Part shown: one piece after another, positions 1-8,959 of the stretch
Layout of the letters: the number at the start of each line of letters is the position of its first letter
Numbering within the stretch: the first letter of the stretch is position 1
Assembly: GCF_902459705.1 (NCBI RefSeq)
Contig: NZ_CABPRU010000003.1
Location: forward strand, 186,001 to 250,000
DNA length: 64,000 bases
Source of the DNA: Pandoraea terrigena
Lineage (GTDB): Bacteria > Pseudomonadota > Gammaproteobacteria > Burkholderiales > Burkholderiaceae
Direction of reading: 5' to 3'
Translations under genes and position numbers: made by a program
The notes under the pieces: generated by a model
What the model was told of the DNA's origin: nothing
What the model saw: only the letters and a program-made list of their open reading frames with translations
Database searches by the model: none

Positions 1-435
1 CACGCACTGACACATACGTTCCCGAGTGCCGCGCAACTCCTCGCCGTGCCCCCCGACGGACTCGGCCAAGCCGGTATCATTCGAAGTCGCATCGCCGCCA
101 TCCACGGGGTGGCGCAGGCGCTCGTCGACGTCCGCTTGCGGCTGGATCCCCTGGCGCCGCTCGAAGCCACGATGGCGGGTCTGCTTGCGATCAAGGGTAT
201 CGGCCCCTGGACGGCGCAGTACATCGCCATGCGCGCGCTCGGCTCGCCCGATGCGATGCCCGTCGACGATCTGGTGCTGCGCCAGGCGCTCGGCGCGGTC
301 GACGGACGTGCCGTCGCCACGCGGGCCGCGCAATGGGCACCCTGGCGCGCGTACGCGGCGCTGCATGTCTGGCGGGCGGCGGCGCAGGGGCCGGCAGGCC
401 AGCCGGTCGAGACTTTGCAGGAGGTATGCGCATGA
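1..435 (+). CDS. DNA-3-methyladenine glycosylase 2 (AlkA-type), C-terminal part
   Basis: The reading frame is open from the first base, so the 5' end lies outside the window. The visible 144 residues contain the helix-hairpin-helix/GPD signature of AlkA-type glycosylases: a GIKGIGPWTA-like hairpin (LLAIKGIGPWTAQYIAMRAL, about residues 60-79) followed by PVDD, whose aspartate fits the catalytic Asp of the family. These enzymes remove alkylated purines from DNA. The stop codon overlaps the start of ogt (ATGA), so the two repair genes are translationally coupled. Whether the missing N-terminus carries an Ada domain, as some Burkholderiaceae homologues do, cannot be seen. Confidence 0.85.
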   Translation, partial: HALTHTFPSAAQLLAVPPDGLGQAGIIRSRIAAIHGVAQALVDVRLRLDPLAPLEATMAGLLAIKGIGPWTAQYIAMRALGSPDAMPVDDLVLRQALGAVDGRAVATRAAQWAPWRAYAALHVWRAAAQGPAGQPVETLQEVCA

Positions 436-995
436 CCCGCTATGAAACGTTTTACGACAGCCCACTCGGCGACATGCTGCTCGTCGCGAACGGCGACGCG
501 CTCACCGGCGTGTATTTCTCACATCAGAAGTATTTTCCGCAGGACGGCGACGCCCGCCGCGATGGCGCCGGCCTCGCCATCCTCGATGACGCGAAGCGGC
601 AGCTCGATGCTTATTTTCACGAACGGCGACGCACCTTCGACTTGGCACTGGCGCCCGAAGGCACGCCCTTTCAGCAACGCGTCTGGGCCGAACTGCGACG
701 TATTCCGTTCGGCGAGACGCGCAGCTACGGCGACCTCGCGCACGCGTTGGGCGATCTCAATAAATCGCGCGCGGTCGGTGCCGCCAACGGGCGAAATCCC
801 ATCGCGATCATCGTGCCCTGCCACCGCGTAATCGGCGCTGACGGCACCCTCACCGGCTACGCCAGCGGCGTCGAGCGCAAGCTTGCCCTGCTCGCGCTCG
901 AAGGGGCCGCGCTGGCCCCGGCCACGGGCGCCGCCATGGCGGCCACGCGTCGAACCCGACTCTCGGCCCCCGCCAATCTCGCGTTTGATTTCTGA
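432..995 (+). CDS. ogt: Methylated-DNA--protein-cysteine methyltransferase
   Basis: This 187-residue protein transfers the alkyl group from O6-alkylguanine in DNA to its own cysteine. The active-site motif PCHRVIG is present with the acceptor at Cys130, and the C-terminal helix-turn-helix region around residues 75-125 (EGTPFQQRVWAEL, PFGETRSYGDLA) matches the family. The start at 432 is preferred over the ATG at 426 because an AGGAGG ribosome site at 419-424 sits 7 bases before it and only 1 base before the other. It overlaps the end of the glycosylase gene. The last 20 residues (after about 165) are a low-complexity tail not typical of the family. Confidence 0.93.
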   Translation: MTRYETFYDSPLGDMLLVANGDALTGVYFSHQKYFPQDGDARRDGAGLAILDDAKRQLDAYFHERRRTFDLALAPEGTPFQQRVWAELRRIPFGETRSYGDLAHALGDLNKSRAVGAANGRNPIAIIVPCHRVIGADGTLTGYASGVERKLALLALEGAALAPATGAAMAATRRTRLSAPANLAFDF

Positions 996-1129
996 CGCCC
1001 CGGGGGGCCGAGGGGGCCGCATGTCGTCATTTTCAGGACCGGGGCGACGCGATAGGTGCGCGCGTCCCATCAATCGCGTTCACGCATGCCGTACAATCGT
1101 GAGTCCATGTATTTCTGCTTTGCACGACT

Positions 1130-2308
1130 ATGCGCCCACGCACCGCCAAACGACTGACTCCCGACGCTGAAAAGCTGGTCGGCCACGCGCTCGCGCTCGC
1201 TGCCTCGGGCAGCCGTATCGAAGACCGTTTCTGGGAAGCCCAGCTCGACACGCTGCTCACGCGCGTGCTGCGCACCGGCAACCAACCGGCGATCGACGCC
1301 GCACTCGACCACCTTCAGGCCAACCACAGCGAAGCCTATGGCGCGCTCGCCGATCTGATCGAGTCGCAAAGCGAATCCGCCGAACCGGAAGTCGAAGGCC
1401 TGGTGTGGGACGGTCTGCTCGTCGCCATCCCGATCCTCGCCTGGACCCGTTACGCGATCCCGTCGGGCCCGGTGAAAGCCGATGCCCTTATGCCCATTCG
1501 CGCGCACCTGCATGCCCACGTGCTGGCCGAACCGGCGCGCGTGGCCATTTCGCCCTACCTCTACAGCATCGACCAACTGCCGCGCACGCATTGCGAATCG
1601 TGGAAGGTGACGCAGCAACTGGTACGCGCGGCGGTCGACGGCACCGACGTCAAACACCCCGGGAACGACCTGCCGGAAACGGCCCCGATTCTCGCCGACC
1701 CGCGCTTCCTGCTCGCGGCCGTCAGCGTGCCCAAGGGGGCGCCGATGTTCCGCTGGCAGGAAGAGGGCGCGCGCCACGCCGAACGCGGCCAGTGCCAGGA
1801 GGCATGGTCGGCGCAGGGCGGCCCGAATCTCAATGCGCTGCTGCCGGGCTGCGAAATCGAGTGCCTGCTGCCCGACGCGTATTACGCGAGCTGCCGGGAA
1901 GCCGACGAGCGCATCCGTCCGCACACAATCCGCACGGCACTGCGCTATCTCGAAGACGTGCTCACGCTCACGCCGCCCGAGTTGCGCGCGGTCGTGGCCG
2001 GCTTCGGCGAGCAGAACATCGACGAATACCGCATCGGCTTCACACAGCGCGGCAGCAACGATGTCATCTATGGGGTGGTGTGGCCGCTGTACGGTCGTGA
2101 GAACGGCGAAGTCGAGGGCGGCGCGCTCGAGGAAGTCACCGACCTGCTCAAGGCCTGTGGCGTGACCGAGATTCGCAAGCATCCGGGGCGCTTCGATCCA
2201 GAGTATTGCGACGATTGCGGCGTGCCCCTGTATCCGGACCCCGTGGGCGAAGTCGTCCACGCGGAGATGCCGGAAGACGCCGAACCGAGCCGCCCGCACT
2301 TCCACTGA
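1130..2308 (+). CDS. DUF2863 family protein
   Basis: This 392-residue soluble protein matches the pattern I know as DUF2863, a family largely confined to Burkholderiales and of unknown function. There is no signal peptide or membrane segment. The C-terminus ends with a CDDCG motif (about residues 364-368) that looks like half of a zinc ribbon, with no second CxxC pair seen nearby. No good Shine-Dalgarno site precedes the ATG. A TACAAT at 1092-1097, 33 bases upstream, could be a -10 element but lacks a clear -35. The gene stands alone between ogt and a convergent methyltransferase gene. Confidence 0.8.
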   Translation: MRPRTAKRLTPDAEKLVGHALALAASGSRIEDRFWEAQLDTLLTRVLRTGNQPAIDAALDHLQANHSEAYGALADLIESQSESAEPEVEGLVWDGLLVAIPILAWTRYAIPSGPVKADALMPIRAHLHAHVLAEPARVAISPYLYSIDQLPRTHCESWKVTQQLVRAAVDGTDVKHPGNDLPETAPILADPRFLLAAVSVPKGAPMFRWQEEGARHAERGQCQEAWSAQGGPNLNALLPGCEIECLLPDAYYASCREADERIRPHTIRTALRYLEDVLTLTPPELRAVVAGFGEQNIDEYRIGFTQRGSNDVIYGVVWPLYGRENGEVEGGALEEVTDLLKACGVTEIRKHPGRFDPEYCDDCGVPLYPDPVGEVVHAEMPEDAEPSRPHFH

Positions 2309-2321
2309 TTGGCAGCGCGTC

Positions 2322-2391
2322 GCATCGACGCATTGCTCGATGCGCAACGACAATCAGGCAATGGCCGTGCGGTATCCGCGCACGGCCATTG
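2322..2391. terminator. Two hairpins between convergent genes
   Basis: A 7-bp stem (2322-2328 with 2337-2343) is followed by a 13-bp perfect stem (2359-2371 with 2379-2391, 7-base loop). They occupy the gap between the stops of the DUF2863 gene (+) and the TrmB-like gene (-). Neither is followed by a T tract, so they may act as processing stops or in factor-dependent termination on both strands. Confidence 0.5.
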
Positions 2392-2430
2392 TCATTTGTG
2401 CGACGTGTGCGGCGCCCCTCGCCCACGCAC

Positions 2431-3141
2431 TCACCGACCCGCCCATGGCGCTGCCAAGGGCGACGGCAACGTCACGACACATCGATGCAGCCCATGCCCG
2501 GAGGCCAGGTACTTGCGCTCGAACGGTGTCATGGGTTCTACGCCTGCTTCGGGCGACCAGGCCTCCACGACCGGACGCACACCGCATAGCCATTCAACGG
2601 CCAACGCAAATTCCTCGATGTAGAGATCCCAGTTGCTGCGGCACTCCAGCACGCCACCGAGCGCCACCACGGTCGGAAACACCGCATGGGCGTGCCAGCG
2701 CCGTGCGAGTTGCCCGATCTTCGGCCACGGATTCGGGTACAGAAGGTAATGGCGTGCCGGGCGGATACCGGCCTCGAACAGTTGCCGCCAGAAGTCGACC
2801 AGATCGGCCCGCACCCACACGAAATTCCCGGGCCACTCGCCGTCCCACCAGTCTTTGCCGCGCACGATGCGACTCTCCGACTGATCGATGCCCATCACAA
2901 AGTGATCGGGAAATTGTGTCGCCAGCCGCAACGTGCTTTCGCCGACACCGCATCCCGCATCGATGATCAGCGGTGCAGCGCCGGCGTTGCGCCACGCGAC
3001 GATGGCGGCGTCGAACGCGCCCGCGCTGTAGGCCGCGAGCGGCTTGCGATAGACCGCGTCGCGATGACGATCGACGAGCGCCGCCAGTTTGTCGTGAGGG
3101 CCGGTTTGGGCACTGGCCACCGTGCGTGAATTTGCGAACAT
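2431..3141 (-). CDS. TrmB-like SAM-dependent methyltransferase
   Basis: The 236-residue product has a SAM-binding motif (IIDAGCGVGEST, about residues 62-73), an FVMGIDQSESRI segment typical of motif II, and YLLYPNPWPK, which is the signature of tRNA (guanine-N7-)-methyltransferases (TrmB). The usual role is m7G46 formation in tRNA. It is somewhat shorter than canonical TrmB and diverges in its C-terminus, so it may be a paralogue with another substrate. The start at 3141 follows the conserved domain closely but has no strong ribosome site. Upstream in-frame starts at 3192 and 3348 are possible. Confidence 0.75.
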   Translation of the reverse strand: MFANSRTVASAQTGPHDKLAALVDRHRDAVYRKPLAAYSAGAFDAAIVAWRNAGAAPLIIDAGCGVGESTLRLATQFPDHFVMGIDQSESRIVRGKDWWDGEWPGNFVWVRADLVDFWRQLFEAGIRPARHYLLYPNPWPKIGQLARRWHAHAVFPTVVALGGVLECRSNWDLYIEEFALAVEWLCGVRPVVEAWSPEAGVEPMTPFERKYLASGHGLHRCVVTLPSPLAAPWAGR

Positions 3142-3572
3142 GCCGAAATGAAAAAAGTGCCGGGCGAACGAAAGGCATCCCCGAACGCGCATCGCGAAAA
3201 AGCCCCGAAATTCGCCGTTGTTCGAGCGATCGCGGCGTTGATGCCGATGACAGAATTCGCCCCCTGCGCGTGCCGGACCGTTGGCGTGCCCGTCGCATGC
3301 GCGAGGGCATCCGCGCAGCCGCACTTCGCGCGTCGGGCGGGCCCGCATTGTAGCGCGCTGTAACTTTCGTGGCCTGCGCTGTTACGTCTGAGGGCTTACC
3401 CGGCGGGCGTCAGCGACATCTTTTCGGTTAAGATGGGAGCCGCTTTGCCGTTGTCTATCAAAATGCGGTCAAGCCTCTTCGCGAGCGGCGCGTGCTGAAG
3501 ACACCCACGATGGGTCATCGCATGCCCGCATTGCTCTGCAATGCCTTAGCGCCCCCGAGAATACATCAAGCA

Positions 3573-4247
3573 ATGTCGAATCGATTTTTTCAACGCGCCG
3601 CAGGCGTCCTGATGCGGGCCGTGCGGCAAGTTGCCGCTGCCGCGAGTGCCGCCCCCGTCGCGGCCATCATGGCGGCGGCGCCCCCCCTCGGCCTGTCTGT
3701 CGTCCCGGCCCCTGCACAGGCCTTCACGCTCGAACAGCATCGCGCGCTGGTCGACCAATTCGTCAACACCCGTCACGCCGATCCGCTGGTGGCCGATTGC
3801 GCCGCACACGCCAGTTTTGTCGTCGCCACGCTGCCCGGCTACGAGCGCGTCGAGTACGCCGACGACGCGCTCGATGCAGAGCACGCCAAGGTCTTGCCGT
3901 GGTCCGGTCCGTTCGACGACCACAAGCAACGTGTGGACGTCACGCAGATGGTCGAACTCGACGGCATCGGCAAACGTACCAACGGTCAGACGGACAACAT
4001 TCATATTCGCTGCGGCTACGCGGACGGCCGCATGATGGGCTTCAACTATACGTCGCCGCTGTCGCAGGTCGAGCGACCAGTGACGCGGGCCAAACGCGGC
4101 TCGCATGGCAAAGCGACGCACGCGTCCGCGAAGTCGGGCAGGCACGGCACCAGGACCCAGTCGTCGCGCAGCAAGTCGTCGGCGAAAACGTCATCGCAGA
4201 AGGCGAGCAGCACCAAGAAGAGCGCGACGAAAAAGAAATCGCATTGA
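3573..4247 (+). CDS. Secreted BspC-like protein with Lys/Ser-rich tail
   Basis: The product (224 residues from this ATG) starts with a long signal sequence ending near AQA (about residue 50). A compact domain follows with two cysteines (VADCAAH and IRCGYADG) that could pair in the periplasm. It resembles proteins labelled BspC domain-containing in Burkholderia, but I make that link from memory and hold it loosely. The last 60 or so residues are a basic low-complexity tail made of Ser, Lys, Thr and Gly. An upstream start at 3492 is possible. The function is unknown. The neighbour downstream is convergent. Confidence 0.65.
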   Translation: MSNRFFQRAAGVLMRAVRQVAAAASAAPVAAIMAAAPPLGLSVVPAPAQAFTLEQHRALVDQFVNTRHADPLVADCAAHASFVVATLPGYERVEYADDALDAEHAKVLPWSGPFDDHKQRVDVTQMVELDGIGKRTNGQTDNIHIRCGYADGRMMGFNYTSPLSQVERPVTRAKRGSHGKATHASAKSGRHGTRTQSSRSKSSAKTSSQKASSTKKSATKKKSH

Positions 4248-4279
4248 TCGTTCGGTGACGGGCACCCACGCCCCCCACC

Positions 4280-5428
4280 TTACGCGTTATCGGCCTGCAT
4301 CTGTGCCCAGATGGCGGCGAGCATCGACGCGCCCAATGCGGCGCTTCGGGCGCCGCTCCAGCCGACGTGCGGATCAGGACGGTTCGCATTGTCCTTGAAC
4401 GGCATCTCGAGCGTGAGCGACAAGCAGCCGAAGCGCCGGGCGACCCACTTCGACGCGAGCTTGAACGACTCCGGCCCGTGCTTGCCCGGCGGATAGCCGA
4501 ACTTGTCCTGAAAATCGAGGCTCGCCGCCTTCAGACGCTCACCAAACGCCTTCTCGCGCGCGAGCATCGCGTCGGTCGCCCCTTCCACGCCGTCGTTGCC
4601 GGCGAGAAATACGTAAGGCAGCGCCTCGTCGCCGTGAATGTCGAAGAACATATCGCAGCCGAGCGCCTCGATGGCCGTACGCACGTGATACACCTCGGGG
4701 CTGCGCGCCACGTCCGGCGCCAACCACTCGCGATTGAGATTCGCGCCCACTGCGTTGGTGCGCAGATTGCCCCGCGCCGACCCGTCGGGATTCATGTTCG
4801 GCACAATGTGCAACACCGCTTCGTCGAGTACCGCCGTCGCAAGCGGATCGCCGGCCCAATCCCCCGCGCCGAGCAGGCGGCGCAACAGCCCTTCCACGAA
4901 CCACTCCGCCATCGTCTCGCCGGGATGCTGACGTGCGATCACCCAGAGGTTGCGCTTGCCCGCGCGCGACTCGCCGACCGTCAGCAGCGTCATATCCCGA
5001 CCGTCGACGGTCTGCCCCAGTGAGCGCGAATGCACCCGCGGCGAATTCTGCGCCGTGCCGAGCAGCGCCAGATGACGCTCCTCCGCATACGGCTCGAAAT
5101 ACGCCAGATACACGCTGTCGTGTGCCGGCGTAAACGACACCGTCATGACCTTCGTGTCGTAGGAGGTGGGCACGCGGAACCAGGTCACGCGATCGTACGA
5201 TGCTACCGCGCTGTAGTTCTCCCAGCCCCGCGGATACGACGTCTGCCCTGCGTTATCGAACACGATACGGCACGGCACACCGCCCACGCCCTGCACACGG
5301 AAATGGAACCACTGCGCAAACGCGGCGGCACCGTCCTGTGCAATGCGAACGTGAATATCGTCGGCATGCTCGGCACTCACCACCTCGATGGCACCGCTGT
5401 CGAACTTGCTGCTGATCTGGACGGTCAT
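4280..5428 (-). CDS. M14-type metallocarboxypeptidase (cytosolic carboxypeptidase-like)
   Basis: This 382-residue protein has the N-terminal beta-sandwich domain (about residues 1-120) followed by a zinc peptidase domain of the M14B/Nna1-like group. Zinc ligands are visible as HPGE (His168, Glu171) and DIHGDE (His265), and the catalytic glutamate fits Glu341 in LTLEMPF. The NMNPDG motif (211-216) and the basic residues after it belong to the substrate-binding region. No signal peptide is present, so it acts in the cytoplasm. Bacterial substrates are not established. It lies 66 bases downstream of yaaA on the same strand and may be cotranscribed. Confidence 0.88.
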   Translation of the reverse strand: MTVQISSKFDSGAIEVVSAEHADDIHVRIAQDGAAAFAQWFHFRVQGVGGVPCRIVFDNAGQTSYPRGWENYSAVASYDRVTWFRVPTSYDTKVMTVSFTPAHDSVYLAYFEPYAEERHLALLGTAQNSPRVHSRSLGQTVDGRDMTLLTVGESRAGKRNLWVIARQHPGETMAEWFVEGLLRRLLGAGDWAGDPLATAVLDEAVLHIVPNMNPDGSARGNLRTNAVGANLNREWLAPDVARSPEVYHVRTAIEALGCDMFFDIHGDEALPYVFLAGNDGVEGATDAMLAREKAFGERLKAASLDFQDKFGYPPGKHGPESFKLASKWVARRFGCLSLTLEMPFKDNANRPDPHVGWSGARSAALGASMLAAIWAQMQADNA

Positions 5429-5494
5429 GACTTGTCTCGCAGGCGGAAATCAGAAACCCCGGGGCACATGCTCGGGGTCGAAAGTTGGCGAACG

Positions 5495-6274
5495 TCAGGC
5501 CACGCGACGGCGGAAGACCCAGAGCGCATCGTTCGAGACACTGTTGTCGAACGCATAACCTTCGCTGTCGAAGGCCTTGAGCTGCTGCACGTCGGTCACG
5601 CCGCGCTCGATGGCGTAACGCGCCATCAGACCGCGCGCCCGCTTGGCGTAAAAGCTGATGATCTTGTACTTGCCGCTCTTCCAGTCCTCGAACACCGGCG
5701 TAATCACTGGCGCGGCCACCAAACGGCGCTTGATGACCTTGAAATACTCCTCCGACGCCAGGTTCACGAGTACGCGACGCGTTTCGGCGTGCTCCGCGAG
5801 CGACGCATTGATCGTCTGCGTTACACGCTCGCCCCAGAACGCGTACAAATCACGCCCGCGCTTGTTGGAAAAGCGCGTGCCCATCTCCAGACGATACGGT
5901 TGGAGCAGATCGAGCGGACGCAGCACGCCATAAAGGCCGGACAGAATTCTCAGATGCTTCTGCGCGAAATCGAGCTGCGTGGCGCTCAGGGTGCGGGCGG
6001 CGAGGCCTTCGTAGACGTCGCCGTTGAAGGCAAGCACGGCCTGCTTGGCATTGCGCGTGTCGAAGCGGGCATTCCAGTCGGCGTAGCGGGTGACGTTCAG
6101 CGCGGCCAGTTGATCGGAAATGCTCATGAGCGAGCCCACCTGTGCCGGGCTTAGTTCGCGCAGGCCTTCGATCAGTTCGGCCGCGTCGTCGACGAACTGC
6201 GGCACGGTGTGCGTGCTCACGTGCGGCGGCGTTTCGTAGTCGAGTGATTTGGCCGGCGAAAGAACAATTATCAT
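5495..6274 (-). CDS. yaaA: Peroxide stress protein YaaA
   Basis: This 259-residue product begins [14 protein letters not shown], the hallmark N-terminus of the YaaA/DUF328 family, and remains similar to its end ([14 protein letters not shown]). In E. coli YaaA lowers intracellular free iron during peroxide stress and binds DNA through a helix-hairpin-helix-like fold. The start at 6274 is chosen because the family begins at this methionine; the longer frame from 6322 adds an unrelated leader. It is divergent from the PIN-domain gene with only 47 bases between the two starts. Confidence 0.92.
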   Translation of the reverse strand: MIIVLSPAKSLDYETPPHVSTHTVPQFVDDAAELIEGLRELSPAQVGSLMSISDQLAALNVTRYADWNARFDTRNAKQAVLAFNGDVYEGLAARTLSATQLDFAQKHLRILSGLYGVLRPLDLLQPYRLEMGTRFSNKRGRDLYAFWGERVTQTINASLAEHAETRRVLVNLASEEYFKVIKRRLVAAPVITPVFEDWKSGKYKIISFYAKRARGLMARYAIERGVTDVQQLKAFDSEGYAFDNSVSNDALWVFRRRVA

Positions 6275-6321
6275 ATTGGCTGCAGCGTTCCTGCGAAAAC
6301 GAGAAACCGACATTCTATCCA

Positions 6322-6834
6322 ATGCTTCAAAACGCCGTCGCCACTCCCGCCGAGCGAGCCTTCGCCGAGCATCTCGATACGCTCGCCACGCCGCCGCGCG
6401 TAGTCCTCGATACCAATGTCTGGATCGACCTGCTCGTCTTCGACGATCCCATCGTGCGCCCGGTAAGAGATGCGCTCGTCGAGCGGCGACTCATCGCACT
6501 CATGGCGACGCGCTGCCGTGACGAACTCGCCGTCGTACTCACTTACCCGCAATTTTCGTCGCGCGAGATCGACAACGACGCCGCGCTCGCCTGGGTAGAT
6601 GCCCACACGCACCGCATCGTCGTGCCCGACGATGCCGCGCCGGGCGCCCCGCTGCCATTGTGCCGCGATCGCGACGATCAGAAGTTTCTAGAGGCCGCGC
6701 GAGACGGCCATGCGCACTGGCTGGTCAGCAAGGACAAGGCCGTGCTCAAGCTGCGTAGCCGGGTGGCCCGCCAGTTCGCCTTTCGTATCGTGACGGCGAG
6801 CGCTTTTGTATCGCTGCTGGACACGAGCGGGTAA
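6322..6834 (+). CDS. PIN-domain protein, putative toxin component
   Basis: The 170-residue protein carries a PIN nuclease domain. The first catalytic aspartate is in [12 protein letters not shown] (about residues 26-37), acidic residues recur in CRDELAVV, and [13 protein letters not shown] (about 114-126) supplies the third acidic cluster. It fits the family of putative toxin-antitoxin toxins (TIGR00305-type). No antitoxin-like small gene lies next to it; the neighbours are yaaA (divergent) and an aminotransferase. The ATG at 6322 is preferred because the upstream extension to 6142 is antisense to yaaA. It may be a solitary RNase rather than a toxin. Confidence 0.85.
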   Translation: MLQNAVATPAERAFAEHLDTLATPPRVVLDTNVWIDLLVFDDPIVRPVRDALVERRLIALMATRCRDELAVVLTYPQFSSREIDNDAALAWVDAHTHRIVVPDDAAPGAPLPLCRDRDDQKFLEAARDGHAHWLVSKDKAVLKLRSRVARQFAFRIVTASAFVSLLDTSG

Positions 6835-6974
6835 TGCCCGAAGGGCCGATCGAAATCGGCCGAGGTCTGGCCTCGGCGTCTCTGAAAATACAGCCAGACT
6901 TCGCGGCGCCGCCCGCATGCCGGACGCCGCAGCGTTAGAATGTCCGCCTGATCACTGCATCGTCCATTGCCTAC

Positions 6975-8171
6975 ATGAACGCGCCTCACTCCGCATCTGT
7001 CGCGCCCGCCGCCCCGGCGTTGGTCGCCCCACCGCTCGTGTCACGTCTGCCGAACGTCGGCACCACCATTTTCACCGTGATGTCCGCACTCGCCGCCGAG
7101 AAGCAGGCGGTGAACCTCGGGCAGGGCTTCCCTGATTTCGCGTGCGATCCGAAGATCGTCGACGCGGTCTCACGCGCCATGCGCGACGGCCACAACCAGT
7201 ACCCGCCGATGGCCGGCGTCCCGGCACTGCGTCAGGCCATCGCCGACAAGATCGGCAAGCGCTACGGGCAACATTACGACTGGAACACGGAGATCACGGT
7301 GACGGCCGGTGCCACACAGGCCCTGCTCACGGCGATTCTCGCGTGCGTGCATCCGGGCGACGAAGTGATCGTGTTCGAACCGACGTACGACAGTTATGTC
7401 CCCTCGATCGAGCTGGCCGGCGGCAAGCCGGTGTTCATCACGCTCGACGCGCCCGACTTCCGCATTCCGTTCGACAAGCTCGCGGCAGCGATCACGCCGC
7501 GCACGCGTCTCATCCTGTTCAATACGCCGCACAATCCGAGCGGTACCGTGTGGCACGAGCAGGATCTCGCAAAGCTGGCCGAGATCGTCGCCGGCACCGA
7601 TATCCTGTTGATCTCGGACGAGGTCTACGAACACATGGTGTACGACGGCAAGCGGCATGAGAGCGTCGCGCGCCATCCCGAACTCGCGCGCCGCAGCTTC
7701 ATCGTGTCGAGTTTCGGCAAGACGTATCACGTCACGGGCTGGAAGGTCGGGTTCGTGGCGGCACCGGCGTCCCTGTCCGCCGAATTCCGCAAGGTGCATC
7801 AGTTCAACGTGTTCACGGTCAACACACCGATGCAGGTCGGTCTGGCCGACTACATGCGCGACCCCGCGCCGTATCTCGAACTCGCGGGCTTCTATCAGAA
7901 GAAGCGCGACCTGTTCCGCGAGGGGCTTGCGGGTACGCGCTTCAAGCTGCTGCCGTGTGAAGGCACTTACTTCCAGTGCGTGGATTACAGCGCGATCAGC
8001 GACATGAGCGAAGCCGACTTTGCGCTGTGGCTGACCGGCGAGATCGGCGTGGCGGCCATTCCCGTCTCGGCGTTTTACCACGCACCGCACGAATCGGGGG
8101 TGGTGCGCTTCTGCTTCGCCAAGCAGGACGACACCCTGCGTGAGGCGTTGGCACGACTCGCAAAGATCTGA
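6975..8171 (+). CDS. Pyridoxal phosphate-dependent aminotransferase (methionine aminotransferase type)
   Basis: The product is a 398-residue fold-type I aminotransferase. The internal aldimine lysine is Lys249 in SSFGKTYHVTGWK, and NTPHNPSG and SDEVYEH match PLP-contacting motifs. The N-terminal segment TIFTVMSALAAEKQAVNLGQ is close to E. coli YbdL, which prefers methionine, so a role in methionine or aromatic amino acid transamination, such as methionine salvage from ketomethylthiobutyrate, is the best inference. A bidirectional hairpin follows the gene. Confidence 0.88.
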   Translation: MNAPHSASVAPAAPALVAPPLVSRLPNVGTTIFTVMSALAAEKQAVNLGQGFPDFACDPKIVDAVSRAMRDGHNQYPPMAGVPALRQAIADKIGKRYGQHYDWNTEITVTAGATQALLTAILACVHPGDEVIVFEPTYDSYVPSIELAGGKPVFITLDAPDFRIPFDKLAAAITPRTRLILFNTPHNPSGTVWHEQDLAKLAEIVAGTDILLISDEVYEHMVYDGKRHESVARHPELARRSFIVSSFGKTYHVTGWKVGFVAAPASLSAEFRKVHQFNVFTVNTPMQVGLADYMRDPAPYLELAGFYQKKRDLFREGLAGTRFKLLPCEGTYFQCVDYSAISDMSEADFALWLTGEIGVAAIPVSAFYHAPHESGVVRFCFAKQDDTLREALARLAKI

Positions 8172-8197
8172 CACCAATCACGTCGGCAAGCCGCAAA

Positions 8198-8230
8198 AAA
8201 GGGCCGCATTTTTTCAAATTGCGGCCCTTT
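8198..8230. terminator. Bidirectional Rho-independent terminator
   Basis: An 11-bp perfect stem (AAAGGGCCGCA at 8198-8208 pairing with 8220-8230) has an 11-base loop, is preceded by an A run and followed by Ts. It lies between the convergent aminotransferase (+) and glutathione transferase (-) genes and can serve both. Confidence 0.85.
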
Positions 8231-8260
8231 CGTATTGACCGCCCCTCCACACCTGTTCGG

Positions 8261-8310
8261 GCTTGGTCGTGCTTATCCGTGCGTATTCTTGCTTATCCTT
8301 GCTTACCCCG
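8261..8310. repeat. Five degenerate 10-bp tandem repeats
   Basis: Five consecutive 10-bp units with consensus GCTTATCCTT run from 8261 to 8310. Two units differ at one base and the outer ones at more. The array covers the stop codon and last codons of the glutathione transferase gene and extends into the gap before the terminator. It looks like a product of replication slippage. Confidence 0.75.
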
Positions 8311-8959
8311 CCTTCTTCGCCTGCTGCGCCTGCTGGTATGCCTTCTGCTCCGCACGCATCCGCTGGAACGACCCACGTTCGGCGAGCCCCTTGCCATAGG
8401 CCTTCCAGTCGATGCCGGCCGCCTGCAGGAAATCCTCGCCGTACACGGCTTGCGTGGCCATGCCCAGGATCGGCAGGTGGATGCCGGCGACGATGTCGGC
8501 CATCGAGAACGTTTCCCCGGCCAGGTGAGGCGCAAACTTCGCCAGTCGCTTGAACGCCGCGATGTTCCGACGCAGCAGCTTTTCGGTGCGGTGACGCGTG
8601 CCCTCCGACGCCGCCGCGCCGAAAAACGCCTGCCCGTAGATATCGCGCACGACCAACTCGAGATGCAACTCCACCATCGTGAGCAATTCGCGCTCCTTCG
8701 CCCGCTGCCACGGATCGTTCGAGAACAGCGCCGGCGACGGATGCGTCGCTTCGAGGAAATCGCAGATCACCTGCGACTCGGACAGGAATCCGTGCTCCGT
8801 CTCCAGGTACGGCACCTTGCCGAGCGGTGAGCATTGCAGCACCGATTCGTCCTGACACGGGATCGACTCGGACTCCTCGAAGGGCAAGCCCTTCTCGTAC
8901 AGCACGACCTTGACCTTGTTGTAGTAGTTGCTGATGGGAAAACCGTACAGCTTCAACAT
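8303..8959 (-). CDS. Glutathione S-transferase family protein
   Basis: The 218-residue protein has an N-terminal thioredoxin-like GST domain (LKLYGFPISNYYNKVKV; cis-Pro region GKVPYLET; ESQVI glutathione-binding motif near residues 61-65) and an all-helical C-terminal domain containing FSMADIVAGIHLP. It probably conjugates or reduces small electrophiles with glutathione in the cytoplasm. A GGAGAG ribosome site precedes the ATG. The last residues are Gln/Ala/Lys-rich, and the stop lies inside a 10-bp tandem repeat. Confidence 0.88.
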   Translation of the reverse strand: MLKLYGFPISNYYNKVKVVLYEKGLPFEESESIPCQDESVLQCSPLGKVPYLETEHGFLSESQVICDFLEATHPSPALFSNDPWQRAKERELLTMVELHLELVVRDIYGQAFFGAAASEGTRHRTEKLLRRNIAAFKRLAKFAPHLAGETFSMADIVAGIHLPILGMATQAVYGEDFLQAAGIDWKAYGKGLAERGSFQRMRAEQKAYQQAQQAKKAG

